Shown here in pieces: positions 9,343-19,000 of a DNA stretch of 32,500 bases (positions are counted from its first letter, which is position 1; each line of letters begins with the position of its first letter). A program made the position numbers and the translations under genes. The stretch is from Tubiluchus corallicola. Taxonomy: Eukaryota > Priapulida > Priapulimorpha > Priapulimorphida > Tubiluchidae. Below the pieces are notes generated by a model. The model was not told the origin of the DNA, searched no databases, and saw only the letters and a list, made by a program, of their open reading frames with translations. The DNA is taken from contig JAQGDQ010000631.1 of NCBI GenBank assembly GCA_030141605.1, positions 5,001-37,500 on the forward strand, given 5' to 3'.

Positions 9343-12300
9343 TCACATCACGTTGACTGGAGTCCAGGTAGAGACGCACCAGCCACACAGGTAAGAATTG
9401 TTCATTATTATCTATGAAATCTTTAATCAATCGCAGCATCCACTCAGTATATTTACCAAGACAGAAAAGTAACTTCATCTGTATCAGAATTCATTTGTTA
9501 CACCTGTAACATAGTTAATAGTTGCCATGGTAACAATTCGTATCAATTTTAACATTTATCATCATGAATATAAGTATGTAGATGTATAATTTAGTTTACA
9601 ATGTTTTTATTTTCAAGATTTTTATAATAAATTTCTTTGATTTGAATGACTCACTTGTTCATATCAGTGTCCCAGGCAGCACGAAAAATATATGATATTA
9701 ATACACCTTTGTAGCAACATTTGTGCAAATATTGCGACAATATTGAAATGTGGACCTGCCACAACATTGTAGCAATATTTTTGACACCTTTTTTCGCAAC
9801 ATTGCTACCAACAACATTATGAAAAATGTCACAATATGAAAAAATGTTGCCACAATGTTGTGGCAAGTTCACATTCCCATATTGTCACAACATTGTAGCA
9901 ACATGTTGCTGCCTGAGCCATCAATGGCTGGTTATACACTAAATTTGTTATGCATGATGTAGCCTGTTTTAAATTGCATTAGTACCCGATTTTTGCAATA
10001 AATTGATACATATATTGAAGGTAGGCATAATCAATTCTCATTCAGACACTTTTTAAATTTATTTCTCACAAAAAGCAAAGATACGAAACAATAATTACAA
10101 AATAGAGAGCCCCAAAAAACAAATTGCTTACAATAAAATGTTTCAATGTTTGTTGAAAGGAAATCTTGTAAGCACAACATTGATAGTGAGAAAGGGTTAA
10201 GCAAAACAAGGCAGGGTTCAAAAACTTTTGTTTTTCTTCCAGACTAGGATGAAATTTGTAGCAGCGATCCTATTCGCCCTCGTGGCGGGAATATCTGCAG
10301 AAGGGTACGGACAGGGTGGCGCTGGTGGCGGCCAGCAGATCGCTCGTCAGACATTCCAGGTTCAAACTCAGCAACTTCCGGTTCAACAACAACAGTTCAC
10401 CAGCCAGACGCTGGGACGCTCGGGTGGCGGTCTTGCCACCGGGGGTCGCTCAGGCGCAGGTTTCTCTCAACAAACAAGCTTCTCCAGAGGAGGAGGTATC
10501 TCCAGAGGAGGTGGTATCTCTACAGGTGGAGGCTTCGCCACGGGTGGAGGCTTTTCCAGTGGCGCCATCTCTAGTGGATTTGGTCAGCAGACAGGCGGCG
10601 CTGTTACTGCCATCCCAGAATACTTCACCACCACCCGATTTGGACCCATCAGCTCTGGTGGCTTGAGGGGAGAGGGAGAGAGGTCAAGCAGCTTGACCTA
10701 CACCAGGCAGGGAACTGCCCAGGGATCGTTGTTTAGCAGGGACCAGGCAGAAGCAACCGAGACAGCATCGAAGACCAGGGGATACGAATACAGATACAGG
10801 TACGTGGTTAAGAGTATTTTTAAAATGGTGATTTTCTGAGAGTTTTTTACACGCTTCAAAAATCCCATGACTTTTTAATTTTCCAATTTCAGTAAAAGGA
10901 AAATAAGTTGAGTGGCTCCGGTCGGGTAGAAACATTTTTTGTGATTTGAGTGACAAAATTCTTTATAAATTCGCGTCAGTTAAATTAGTAAAATTTTAGG
11001 ACAAGCATTTCTAAAAGTTCCGTCAAATTCGTCTTGTTTTTTAATGCTCTAGTTGCCATTATTATTAAGAACAACCGTTAAAGCGGGTGGTAAAGTATAG
11101 TTTAAATATAAGCCCAAATAAATGAAGTTTTAGACCCAATAGCGTAGAAATATGTTTACTGTTGGCCATGCTGGCGCCATCTATGTTTAGTAAAGTAGTT
11201 ATTCAATGTTACAACCGTTTAAGCGGGTGGTAAAGTATAGTTTAAATATAAACCTAAATGAATGAAGTTTTAGACCCGATAGCGTAGAAGCATGTTTACT
11301 GTTGGCCATGCTGGCGCCATCTATGTTTAGTAAAGTAGTTATTCAATGTTACAACCGTTTAAGCGGGTGGTAAAGTATACTATACTTTAGTTTAAATATA
11401 AACCTAAATAAATGAAGTTTTAGACCGTAGTGATAGCGTAGAAACATGTTTACTGGTGGCCATGCTGGCGCCATCTATATTTAACAAAGTAGTTATTCAA
11501 TGTTAGATTTATTTATTTATTAAATCTCGTTTACTTGCAAAAATATAATACATTTGCAGGGCAAGAGTGCACTAATACATACCAAAATACGCAATATGTT
11601 AATTAAAGCTCAATATACATATAAACACACACGCACATACATACACACACACACACGCACCCACACGCACATACATACACACACATACACACACACACAC
11701 ACACACACGCACATAAATACACACGCACACACACACACGCACATAAATACACACGCACGCACGCACGCACACGCGCACACACACACACACAATGAATAGA
11801 TTAATGAATACGCTTTGAATTTTGAAGATTATTAACTGGTAATTTTGGCAGATACATCGTGAAAAATATACAAATGTTTTTAAAGAGCGAAAGTCTATCA
11901 TAGGTTTATCATAGAAGATTTAGTTTTGTAGTACATCAACAGCTAAACAATTAAGCTAAAAAGAAGATAAAAAAGCTTTATGCACAACAATAACTAAGGC
12001 GACGCACAAAATGGTGCCTCTACAGTCACAATTTACTTAATTTGGCGTCGGTTTTGAACACGAACAACATATTAGTCTGCAAAGACTATTTTCCCAACTT
12101 ATATACAACAGAATACGAATTTTGTTAAAATTTATATCAAATTAACACCAATTTATGTGAAATTAATTACACTGCATAACATTATAGAACAACTGTAATA
12201 TCTGTTGTCCCAAAAGTCAGTATAAACGAAGGTTTCTTGTCTTGCAGGGAGGGACATAATTACGAACAACCGAAGACCCTCTACAACTACGATATTGAAG

Positions 12301-13080
12301 AGCCCATCTGGGGATTCGCTGATGTTGATTTCGTCTACCGTGGAGAAGGTGGGGGCGCCACCGGTGGAGGCGGATTTGGAGGTGCTGTTGGAGGCGCTGG
12401 TGGCGGCTTCGGTGGAGCCATCGGCGGTGGAGCAATTGGCGGTGGAGCAATTGGCGGTGGAGCCATTGGTGGTGGCGCAATCGGAGGTGGAGGTGGTGGA
12501 TTTGTTGGTAGCCAACAGGGCGGTTATGGTGGAGGCAGAGCGGGTGGAGGCAGATCAGGTGGATACGCATAAAAAGTGGACAAAAATCCAGTTCCAAATT
12601 TAAAACTGTAAAATTTCGAAAACTTAAATAATTTCTCTCAAATTATATACTGAATTCCACTCAAATTAATTAAGACATTGAATTTTTAATTTTAACGAGT
12701 TTTGAAACTTAAAAGTGTTTAATTTTTGCTTTCTTGAAATAATTTCTGGATCAATCGATGGACAAACTGAAGTATTAGATCATGTAAAAATTGTCTAACG
12801 ACTTACGAGCCAATAGGGACCAGCAAATGATGTTTTAAAATGTAAATTTAATATAATTTATAACCCTAGGTTGTGGTTGATACAATATTATGTATATTAT
12901 TATTTAAAACTTGTCATAAATTGGCCTTGTGTTGTCACAGTTGCTTATCGTGTCACTGTAAATAGTCATTGGATTTAACTATGGAACTGAAGTCAGTTTA
13001 CCTACTTTTAAGCTCCAGTCTGTGATGTCTATAATTATTATTATTATTATTCGGTTCTATTTTATTATTTTTTTATTAAA
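9343..13080 (+). CDS. Secreted Gly/Gln/Ser-rich protein, 291 aa, three exons
   Basis: Exon 1 (about 9343-9390) is noncoding. Exon 2 starts at 10243 after the acceptor TTTTTCTTCCAG, with ATG at 10249, and ends at 10799 before the donor GTACGT. Exon 3 starts at 12248 after TTGTCTTGCAG and stops at 12570-12572. The split codon AG+G keeps the frame exactly. The protein opens with a signal peptide ([17 protein letters not shown]). A Gln-rich part, a Ser/Gly repeat region (SRGGGIS, STGGGFA) and a Tyr/Arg/Glu-rich centre follow (YEYRYR up to about residue 220, including [16 protein letters not shown]). The Gly-rich tail has five AIGGG units. The unique centre between two low-complexity arms is probably the folded or cross-linked part. 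A structural extracellular role (matrix, cuticle, shell, tube or adhesive) is inferred; I do not recognise a named family. ATTAAA at 13075-13080 may be the poly(A) signal. Introns carry a MITE and a 140-bp triplication. Confidence 0.8.
9673..9915. mobile_element. MITE with CAGGCAGCA termini, in intron 1 of the Gly-rich gene
   Basis: Inverted ends CAGGCAGCA and TGCTGCCTG enclose 243 bp. The interior consists of many degenerate copies, in both orientations, of an ACAACATTGTAGCAA-like phrase, so most of the element can fold on itself. No clear target duplication was found. No transposase. Confidence 0.55.
11071..11504. repeat. 140-bp unit in three tandem copies, intron 2 of the Gly-rich gene
   Basis: Units start at 11071, 11211 and 11351 with ACAACCGTTNAAGCGGGTGG and end with AGTTATTCAATGTT. 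The third is longer owing to a TACTATACTTTAG insertion near 11380. Each contains CTGGCGCCATCTAT with the palindrome GGCGCC. Confidence 0.95.
11623..11792. repeat. CA dinucleotide microsatellite
   Basis: About 170 bp of (CA)n with CG and TACA interruptions, in intron 2 of the Gly-rich gene. Open frames across it (His/Thr-rich, or Cys/Val-rich on the other strand) are artefacts. Confidence 0.95.
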
Positions 13081-13210
13081 TATTTTTGCATGAAAAACGT
13101 TTTCTGTGTTTTCTGAACTTCATTGGATGTTGCAATTACAAGATAGTGAAAGTGACTAGGATAAGAATCTAGTCAAGGCTGCTGCAGTATTCATATGTAC
13201 GCATGCGCAC

Positions 13211-13211
13211 T

Positions 13212-13265
<54 letters not shown>

Positions 13266-13413
13266 GAGGGAAAGAAACAGAGAGAGAGAGTGAGAGAGAG
13301 AAAGAGCGAGAGAGAGAGAAGAGAGAGAAAGAGAAAGAGCGAGAGAGAGGGGAGGGGGGAGGGAGAGTAAGAGAGAGAGAGAAAGAGAAAGAGCGAGAGA
13401 GAGGGGAGGGAGA

Positions 13414-13457
<44 letters not shown>

Positions 13458-13580
13458 GAGAAAGAACGAGAGAGAAAAAGAGAGAAAGAGCGAGAGAGAG
13501 ATAGAGAAAGGGAGGGAAAGAAAGAGAGAGAGAGAGAAATAGAGAGGCGGAGAGAGAGACAGAGAGAGAAGAGAGACCAG
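13211..13580. repeat. GA-rich polypurine tract
   Basis: About 370 bp that is almost entirely purine on the plus strand, mostly (GA)n with AAAG and GGGA interruptions. It lies just downstream of the Gly-rich gene. Confidence 0.95.
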
Positions 13581-13582
13581 AG

Positions 13583-13760
13583 ATTTGATTTGATTTACTT
13601 CTTTATTTCAAACTTTCGATCATATCATATTAGAACAACATTAAAAAATAACTACAACGCAAATGAACTAAATTACAGAAACACATAAGTTACAGATACG
13701 AGCACAAAAAAGTAACGTTATGCAAAAATAATAATAACACTTCGCATTGGCTTCAATCAC
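13583..13760 (-). mobile_element. Possible LINE 3' terminus (minus strand)
   Basis: Read on the minus strand, the segment ends in AAATAAAGAAGTAAATCAAA with an AAATC tandem tail, the usual look of a CR1/L2-type LINE 3' end. No coding sequence is attached. Confidence 0.4.
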
Positions 13761-14270
13761 TATACATACACGCACATTGGACTAGATACATACTTACTTA
13801 ATTCTATAATTTCACTTCTTTCTGCTGCTTCTTTTCACGTTTTTTTCACAAGTACGCCGTGACATGCGTATCAGCACCATTCTCTTTAAGTTACAATATT
13901 ATAAACACCACCATTCCATAATTTAAGATTGCGTTTTTATAGCACCATAAACTTTACTCATCCGGTGCTTAAATTTCACAGTAAATGGACCAAATTCTAA
14001 TTTCTGGAAAAGGTGGACAAGGGTATAAACATTTATAAGGCACTTGTAGTTATTAATAATATAACAATATAATAGTAACATGCTATCGCTTGGCCTTTGC
14101 CTTGAATAATGAAAAAAAATCTCAAACAGATGTTTAATCTTACAGTTAACCTAGTTAACTTCTCGCTGTATGTGTATAACAATGCTAGTACACTCACTAA
14201 TTACAACCAAGACACTTAAGTAAGTAAGTACACAGTCGATTATTTTTTTATACAATTCTTCATCTTCAAG
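13761..14270. other. AT-rich spacer, nothing recognised
   Basis: No open frame or repeat of note except a short TAAG tetranucleotide run at about 14215-14230. A pyrimidine stretch (ATTCTTCATCTTCAAG) at the right end may be a splice acceptor for the exon that follows. Confidence 0.3.
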
Positions 14271-14465
14271 CACATTTTGGGATTCTACAACTCGGAAGAA
14301 CTTCTTCCTGCTAACTTTTCACTTCAAATGAAACAGCAAAGAGTTGACACGTGGCCGCGTTATTATAACAACACAAAAGCTCACGTGCTGCCATCTAGCA
14401 GCAATCCATGTGTGAGAGACTACTACTTCATGATGCCCAAAGTCAAAAAATTCATGTTTGAGTAG
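14271..14465 (+). CDS. Unrecognised conserved exon, copy A
   Basis: An open frame without its own good start follows the possible acceptor at 14270. It includes GFYNSEELLPANFSLQ, DTWPRYYNNTKA and SNPCVRDYYFMMPKV, and ends at a TAG. The same peptide recurs on the minus strand at 26229-26425 with very few changes, one being a single-A difference in the A run near the end that alters the last residues. The pair belongs to the inverted duplication and keeps the same order and direction relative to the Cys-rich frames. It could be a last exon of a gene upstream of the Cys-rich gene or a gene fragment. I do not recognise the family, and neutral flanks are about as conserved, so selection cannot be claimed. 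Confidence 0.35.
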   Translation, partial: HILGFYNSEELLPANFSLQMKQQRVDTWPRYYNNTKAHVLPSSSNPCVRDYYFMMPKVKKFMFE

Positions 14466-14789
14466 CTTTATTAGGTTTTATCTGTAAAAAAATCATAACA
14501 AAATATAACAAACTAATTTGAGCCAAAAAGGAAACAAGGAAATTAATAATAAAGTCAGACTGAATAATCAAAATAAACTTACATCATGGCTCTACTATTC
14601 ATGACAAATAAATGGTTTAACTGAGACAAACAACAACAACAACAACAACTCTCTTAGCCAAGAACAGACTGCCAACTAGTCAGGTAAACTAGCTCTGTCA
14701 GTAGAGCATGACAGAAAGAAGTCAAGTCAAGACATACATACATGAATGCAGTTAAAAAGGACAGTATAGGGGGGGGGGTTACAGAATGA

Positions 14790-15881
14790 AAGAACACTGA
14801 AGTACAACCTAAAATCCTTCACACCGAGTGTAGACCTAAATGTAAGAGACAGAAGCGCACGTTTAAGCATTGTTTTAGGCGCTGTGCTGAACATTTTTGT
14901 CCCGGATACAAGCATCCAAAAGCTATTAGGTGTCGATGCTTCTGTGAGGAAAGGTGTAAGAATACGGAGCAAGACTGTATAAACAAATGTAAGAATAATG
15001 AAACGTGTAAGAATGACTGTAAGGATACAAGTGAAATGTGTAAGGGAGATTGTACGAATCATCATTGTGTTTGTGTGAGAAGGCTGATCCTTGAATACAG
15101 ACCAATTTGTGAGAAAGTGAAAGGAAGACGCGAGCACGCTGAATGTAAACAAGATTGTGAAGCTTCTAGCGAACGTAGCTGCACGAAAATAGTACAGTGT
15201 GAGAAGAACAGAAATGAAAAATGTCATTCTATCCGCACAGACCGATGTGCAGAAACGAGTAACCAGAATACATGTGTGCCAGATTGCAAAAAGACTTGTG
15301 TAGAGAAAAATAAATGTTACTGCTATTGTGCTGGTCCATGTGTTGATGATATGATATGTAGTGAAGAACGGAAATGCAGAAAAAATTGTTCACAAAACTG
15401 TCAACCTTATGAGCTGAACAGAACAACTCTATTGCCCACAAGAACAACAACAGTGAGCTTACCAACAACAAGAGCAACAACAACAGTGAGCTTACCAACA
15501 ACAAGAACAACAACAGTGAGCTTACCAACAACAAGAACAACAACAGTGAGCTTACCAACAACAAGAACAACAACAACAGTTTCTCCTACGTCATTTGAAG
15601 ATTGCTTGGGAGAGTGTGCAAGTCTGTGTGATGCTACTCACGATCCGGAAGTATGTCAAACCAACTGCATAGCAATATGCAAATCCAGAAAGAAGAAAAG
15701 ACCCACCAGAAGACGGCGGCATTATCCAGTTAAAGATTGCGACTATTGTCAATCAACACGTGAGAAGAATTGTGTGGAGAATATTAAAATACTAAATATG
15801 AATAGAGCACGTCCATTGCACGATGGCTGTCGTTGTGAACGACCGAATATCATAAAAAAAATACATTTAATTTGCAATTAG
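14790..15881 (+). CDS. Cys-rich protein with Thr-rich mucin-like linker, copy A
   Basis: A single frame stays open for 364 codons from just after a TGA at 14787. The true N-terminus and any signal peptide must lie in an exon I could not find. First comes a dense Cys region with CxxxC spacing (TECRPKCKRQK, RCRCFCEERC, CKNDCKD, NHHCVCVRRL) up to CYCYCAGPC. A Thr-rich linker follows with five (LPTTRTTTVS)-type repeats, likely O-glycosylated. Then come a second Cys block (CLGECASLCDATHDPEVC) and a basic patch (KSRKKKRPTRRRRH). The product is probably extracellular. After 15779 the sequence leaves the other two copies and runs 34 residues of unrelated frame to a stop, so the C-terminal domain seen in copy B is lost here. 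Family not recognised. Confidence 0.55.
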   Translation, partial: KNTEVQPKILHTECRPKCKRQKRTFKHCFRRCAEHFCPGYKHPKAIRCRCFCEERCKNTEQDCINKCKNNETCKNDCKDTSEMCKGDCTNHHCVCVRRLILEYRPICEKVKGRREHAECKQDCEASSERSCTKIVQCEKNRNEKCHSIRTDRCAETSNQNTCVPDCKKTCVEKNKCYCYCAGPCVDDMICSEERKCRKNCSQNCQPYELNRTTLLPTRTTTVSLPTTRATTTVSLPTTRTTTVSLPTTRTTTVSLPTTRTTTTVSPTSFEDCLGECASLCDATHDPEVCQTNCIAICKSRKKKRPTRRRRHYPVKDCDYCQSTREKNCVENIKILNMNRARPLHDGCRCERPNIIKKIHLICN

Positions 15882-16075
15882 ATTAATCACCTGTAAAACC
15901 GCTATTACTGTAGTAGTATGGCTTCTATCTATCTGTTACCTATTCTAAAAATGGGTTTAACACTTATTACAAGTTCAGCACTGGTTTTAACGACAAAACC
16001 ATCAGTAAGGTCTCTACGAGTGCTCAAGATTTAGCATTGCTACGCAGACTGTACGATTTTGCTGTACCATACGCG

Positions 16076-19000
16076 ATGCATTTTCAACAACATAGAGCGT
16101 TAAAAGTTTCTGTTTGCATTTTTATCTGTGCTGTTATTATATTACTGAATGATTTTTTTACGAGCTCAACGATAAAGAGACCAGTTCTACCTCGATTGCA
16201 TGCATGTGAAAATGAGAAATGTCTAACGGGTGAGTATGATGAACCATTGAACTATGAATTTTATTTCACACATCAAAAAATACAATATCAAACACATTAA
16301 TAAACTGTAATTAAAATAAATCGAGTAGTGCGAGGTGAGTGTACGACCATACGGTCATTAACACACTCACCATACTTAAACGAAAAAATGATTATAGTTA
16401 TGCATGCTTCTGTAGATAACTTAATGTAAATAAGAATGAAGTAAATGATGTAATAATTTGAGTAGTGCGAGGTGAGTGTACGACCATACGGTCATTAACA
16501 CACTCACCTTACTTAAACGAAAAAATGATTATAGTTATGCATGCTTCTGTAGATAACTTAATGTAAATAAGGATGAAGTAAATGATGTAATAATTTGAGT
16601 AGTGCGAGGTGAGTGTACGACCATGCGGTCATTAACACACTCACCTTACTTAAACGAAAAAATGATTATAGTTATGCATGCTTCTGTAGATAACTTAATG
16701 TAAATAAGGATGAAGTAAATGATGTAATAATTTGAGTAGTGCGAGGTGAGTGTACGACCATACGGTCATTAACACACTCACCTTACTTAAACGAAAAAAT
16801 GATTATAGTTATGCATGCTTCTGTAGATAACTTAATGTAAATAAGGATGAAGTAAATGATGTAATAATTTGAGTAGTGCGAGGTGAGTGTACGACCATAC
16901 GGTCATTAACACACTCACCTTACTTAAATGAAAAATGATTATAATTATGCATGCTTCTGTAGATAACTTAATGTAAATAAGGATGAAGTAAATGATGTAA
17001 TAATTTGAGTAGTGCGAGGTGAGTGTACGACCATACAGTCATTAACACACTCACCTTACTTAAATGAAAAAATGATTATAGTTATGCATGCTTCTGTAGA
17101 TAACTTAATGTAAATAAGGATGAAGTAAATGATGTAATAATTTGAGTAGTGCGAGGTGAGTGTACGACCATACGGTCATTAACACACTCACCTTACTTAA
17201 ATGAAAAAATGATTATAGTTATGCATGCTTCTGTAGATAAATGTAAATAAGGATGAAGTAAATGATGTAAAAATAGCAATGGTATAAGAGCAATAAACCT
17301 GAAAGTTGAGAAAGGAAAACATAACATGTAATTAAGATTTTGAGTGAGCCTTAAAGAGTGAATTTTTTTAAATAGTTACGAATATGAATTATGTGATTAT
17401 CTGTCAATACACCACTCACTTATTTCCAACAATCCTTAACTGACCGGGGGGGGGGGGGGTAAAAATTACCCCAGGAGTGTTTGCTCACATTTTTAAATCG
17501 ATGTGCGCAAAGAAAAATTTTCAAACTAATATTGACTAAATATTTTTAGATTTGTTATGCAACAATACCTTGGTTTCGTGTTATTCATGCTTTTCATGCA
17601 AAGCCCGGGTGCCAGATACACCTTGATGTGGGGTAACTTATTCCCCCCCCCCCACACTTGATCTTTTATGTAGGTAAAATTTTGGAATTTACTTTTAATA
17701 ATTTTATTGAGATTAAATTAAGGATTGCTTGTAACAATTACAATTTGAAATACAGAACATTGATTACAGTTGCTGTTATACAGTTCTGTGTCGATAATCC
17801 TACACATTTTAAGACAGATTGTCGCTTGTTGTCACTTATTTTATCTTTAACTTTCTTATCAGTGTCTAAATAACCTGTATTTGCCCTTATATGGCCTATA
17901 CTTGTGTTCTGGCTTATTATTTGCCCTTATATGGTCTGTACTTGTGTTCTGTCTTATTATTTGCCCTTATATGGTCTGTACTTGTGTTCCGTCTTATTAT
18001 TTGCCCTTATACGGCCTGTACTTGTGTTCCGTCTTATTATTTGCCCTTATATGGTCTGTACTTGTGTTCTGTCTTATTATTTGCCCTTCTACGGCCTGTT
18101 CTTGTATTCCGTCTTATTATTTGCCCTTATATGGCCTGTTCTTGTGTTCTGGCTTATTATCTGCCCTTATATGGTCTTTTCTTGTGTTCTGGCTTATTAT
18201 TTGCCCTTATATGGTCTGCACTTGTGTTCCGTCTTATTATTTGCCCTTATATGGCCTGTACTTGTGTTCCGTCTTATTATTTGCCCTTATATGGTCTGTT
18301 CTTGTGTTCCGTCTTATTATTTGGCCTTATAATATGGTCTGTTCTTGTGTTCCGTCTTATTATTTGGCCTTATATGGCCTGTTCTTGTGATCTGTCTTAT
18401 TATTTGCCCTTCTATGTCCTGTACTTGTGTTCCGTCTTATTATTTGGCCTTATAATATGGTCTGTTCTTGTGTTCCGTCTTATTATTTGGCCTTATATGG
18501 CCTGTTCTTGTGATCTGTCTTATTATTTGCCCTTCTATGTCCTGTACTTGTGTTCCGTCTTATTATTTGGCCTTATAATATGGTCTGTTCTTGTGTTCTG
18601 TCTTATTATTTGCCCTTATATGGCCTGTACTTGTGTTCCGTCTTATTATTTGCCCTTAAACGGCCTGTACTTGTGTTCCGTCTTATTATTTGGCCTTATA
18701 ATATGGTCTGTTCTTGTGTTCTGTCTTATTATTTGGCCTTATATGGCCTGTTCTTGTGTTCTGTCTTATTATTTGCCCTTATACGGCCTGTACTTGTGTT
18801 CCGTCTTATTATTTGGCCTTATAATATGGTCTGTTCTTGTGTTCTGTCTTATTATTTGGCCTTATATGGCCTGTTCTTGTGTTCTGTCTTATTATTTGCC
18901 CTTATACGGCCTGTACTTGTGTTCCGTCTTATTATTTGGCCTTATAATATGGTCTGTTCTTGTGTTCTGTCTTATTATTTGGCCTTATATGGCCTGTTCT

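Noticed and set aside
15229-15576. Minus-strand frame with LLLVSS repeats opposite the Thr-rich linker (also at 25151-25633 plus)
   Set aside because: Antisense shadow of the (ACAACA)-rich linker codons of the Cys-rich genes.
16321-17272. Regular array of near-identical units considered as CRISPR-like
   Set aside because: The whole 137-bp unit is repeated with no unique spacers, and the context is a eukaryotic intron.
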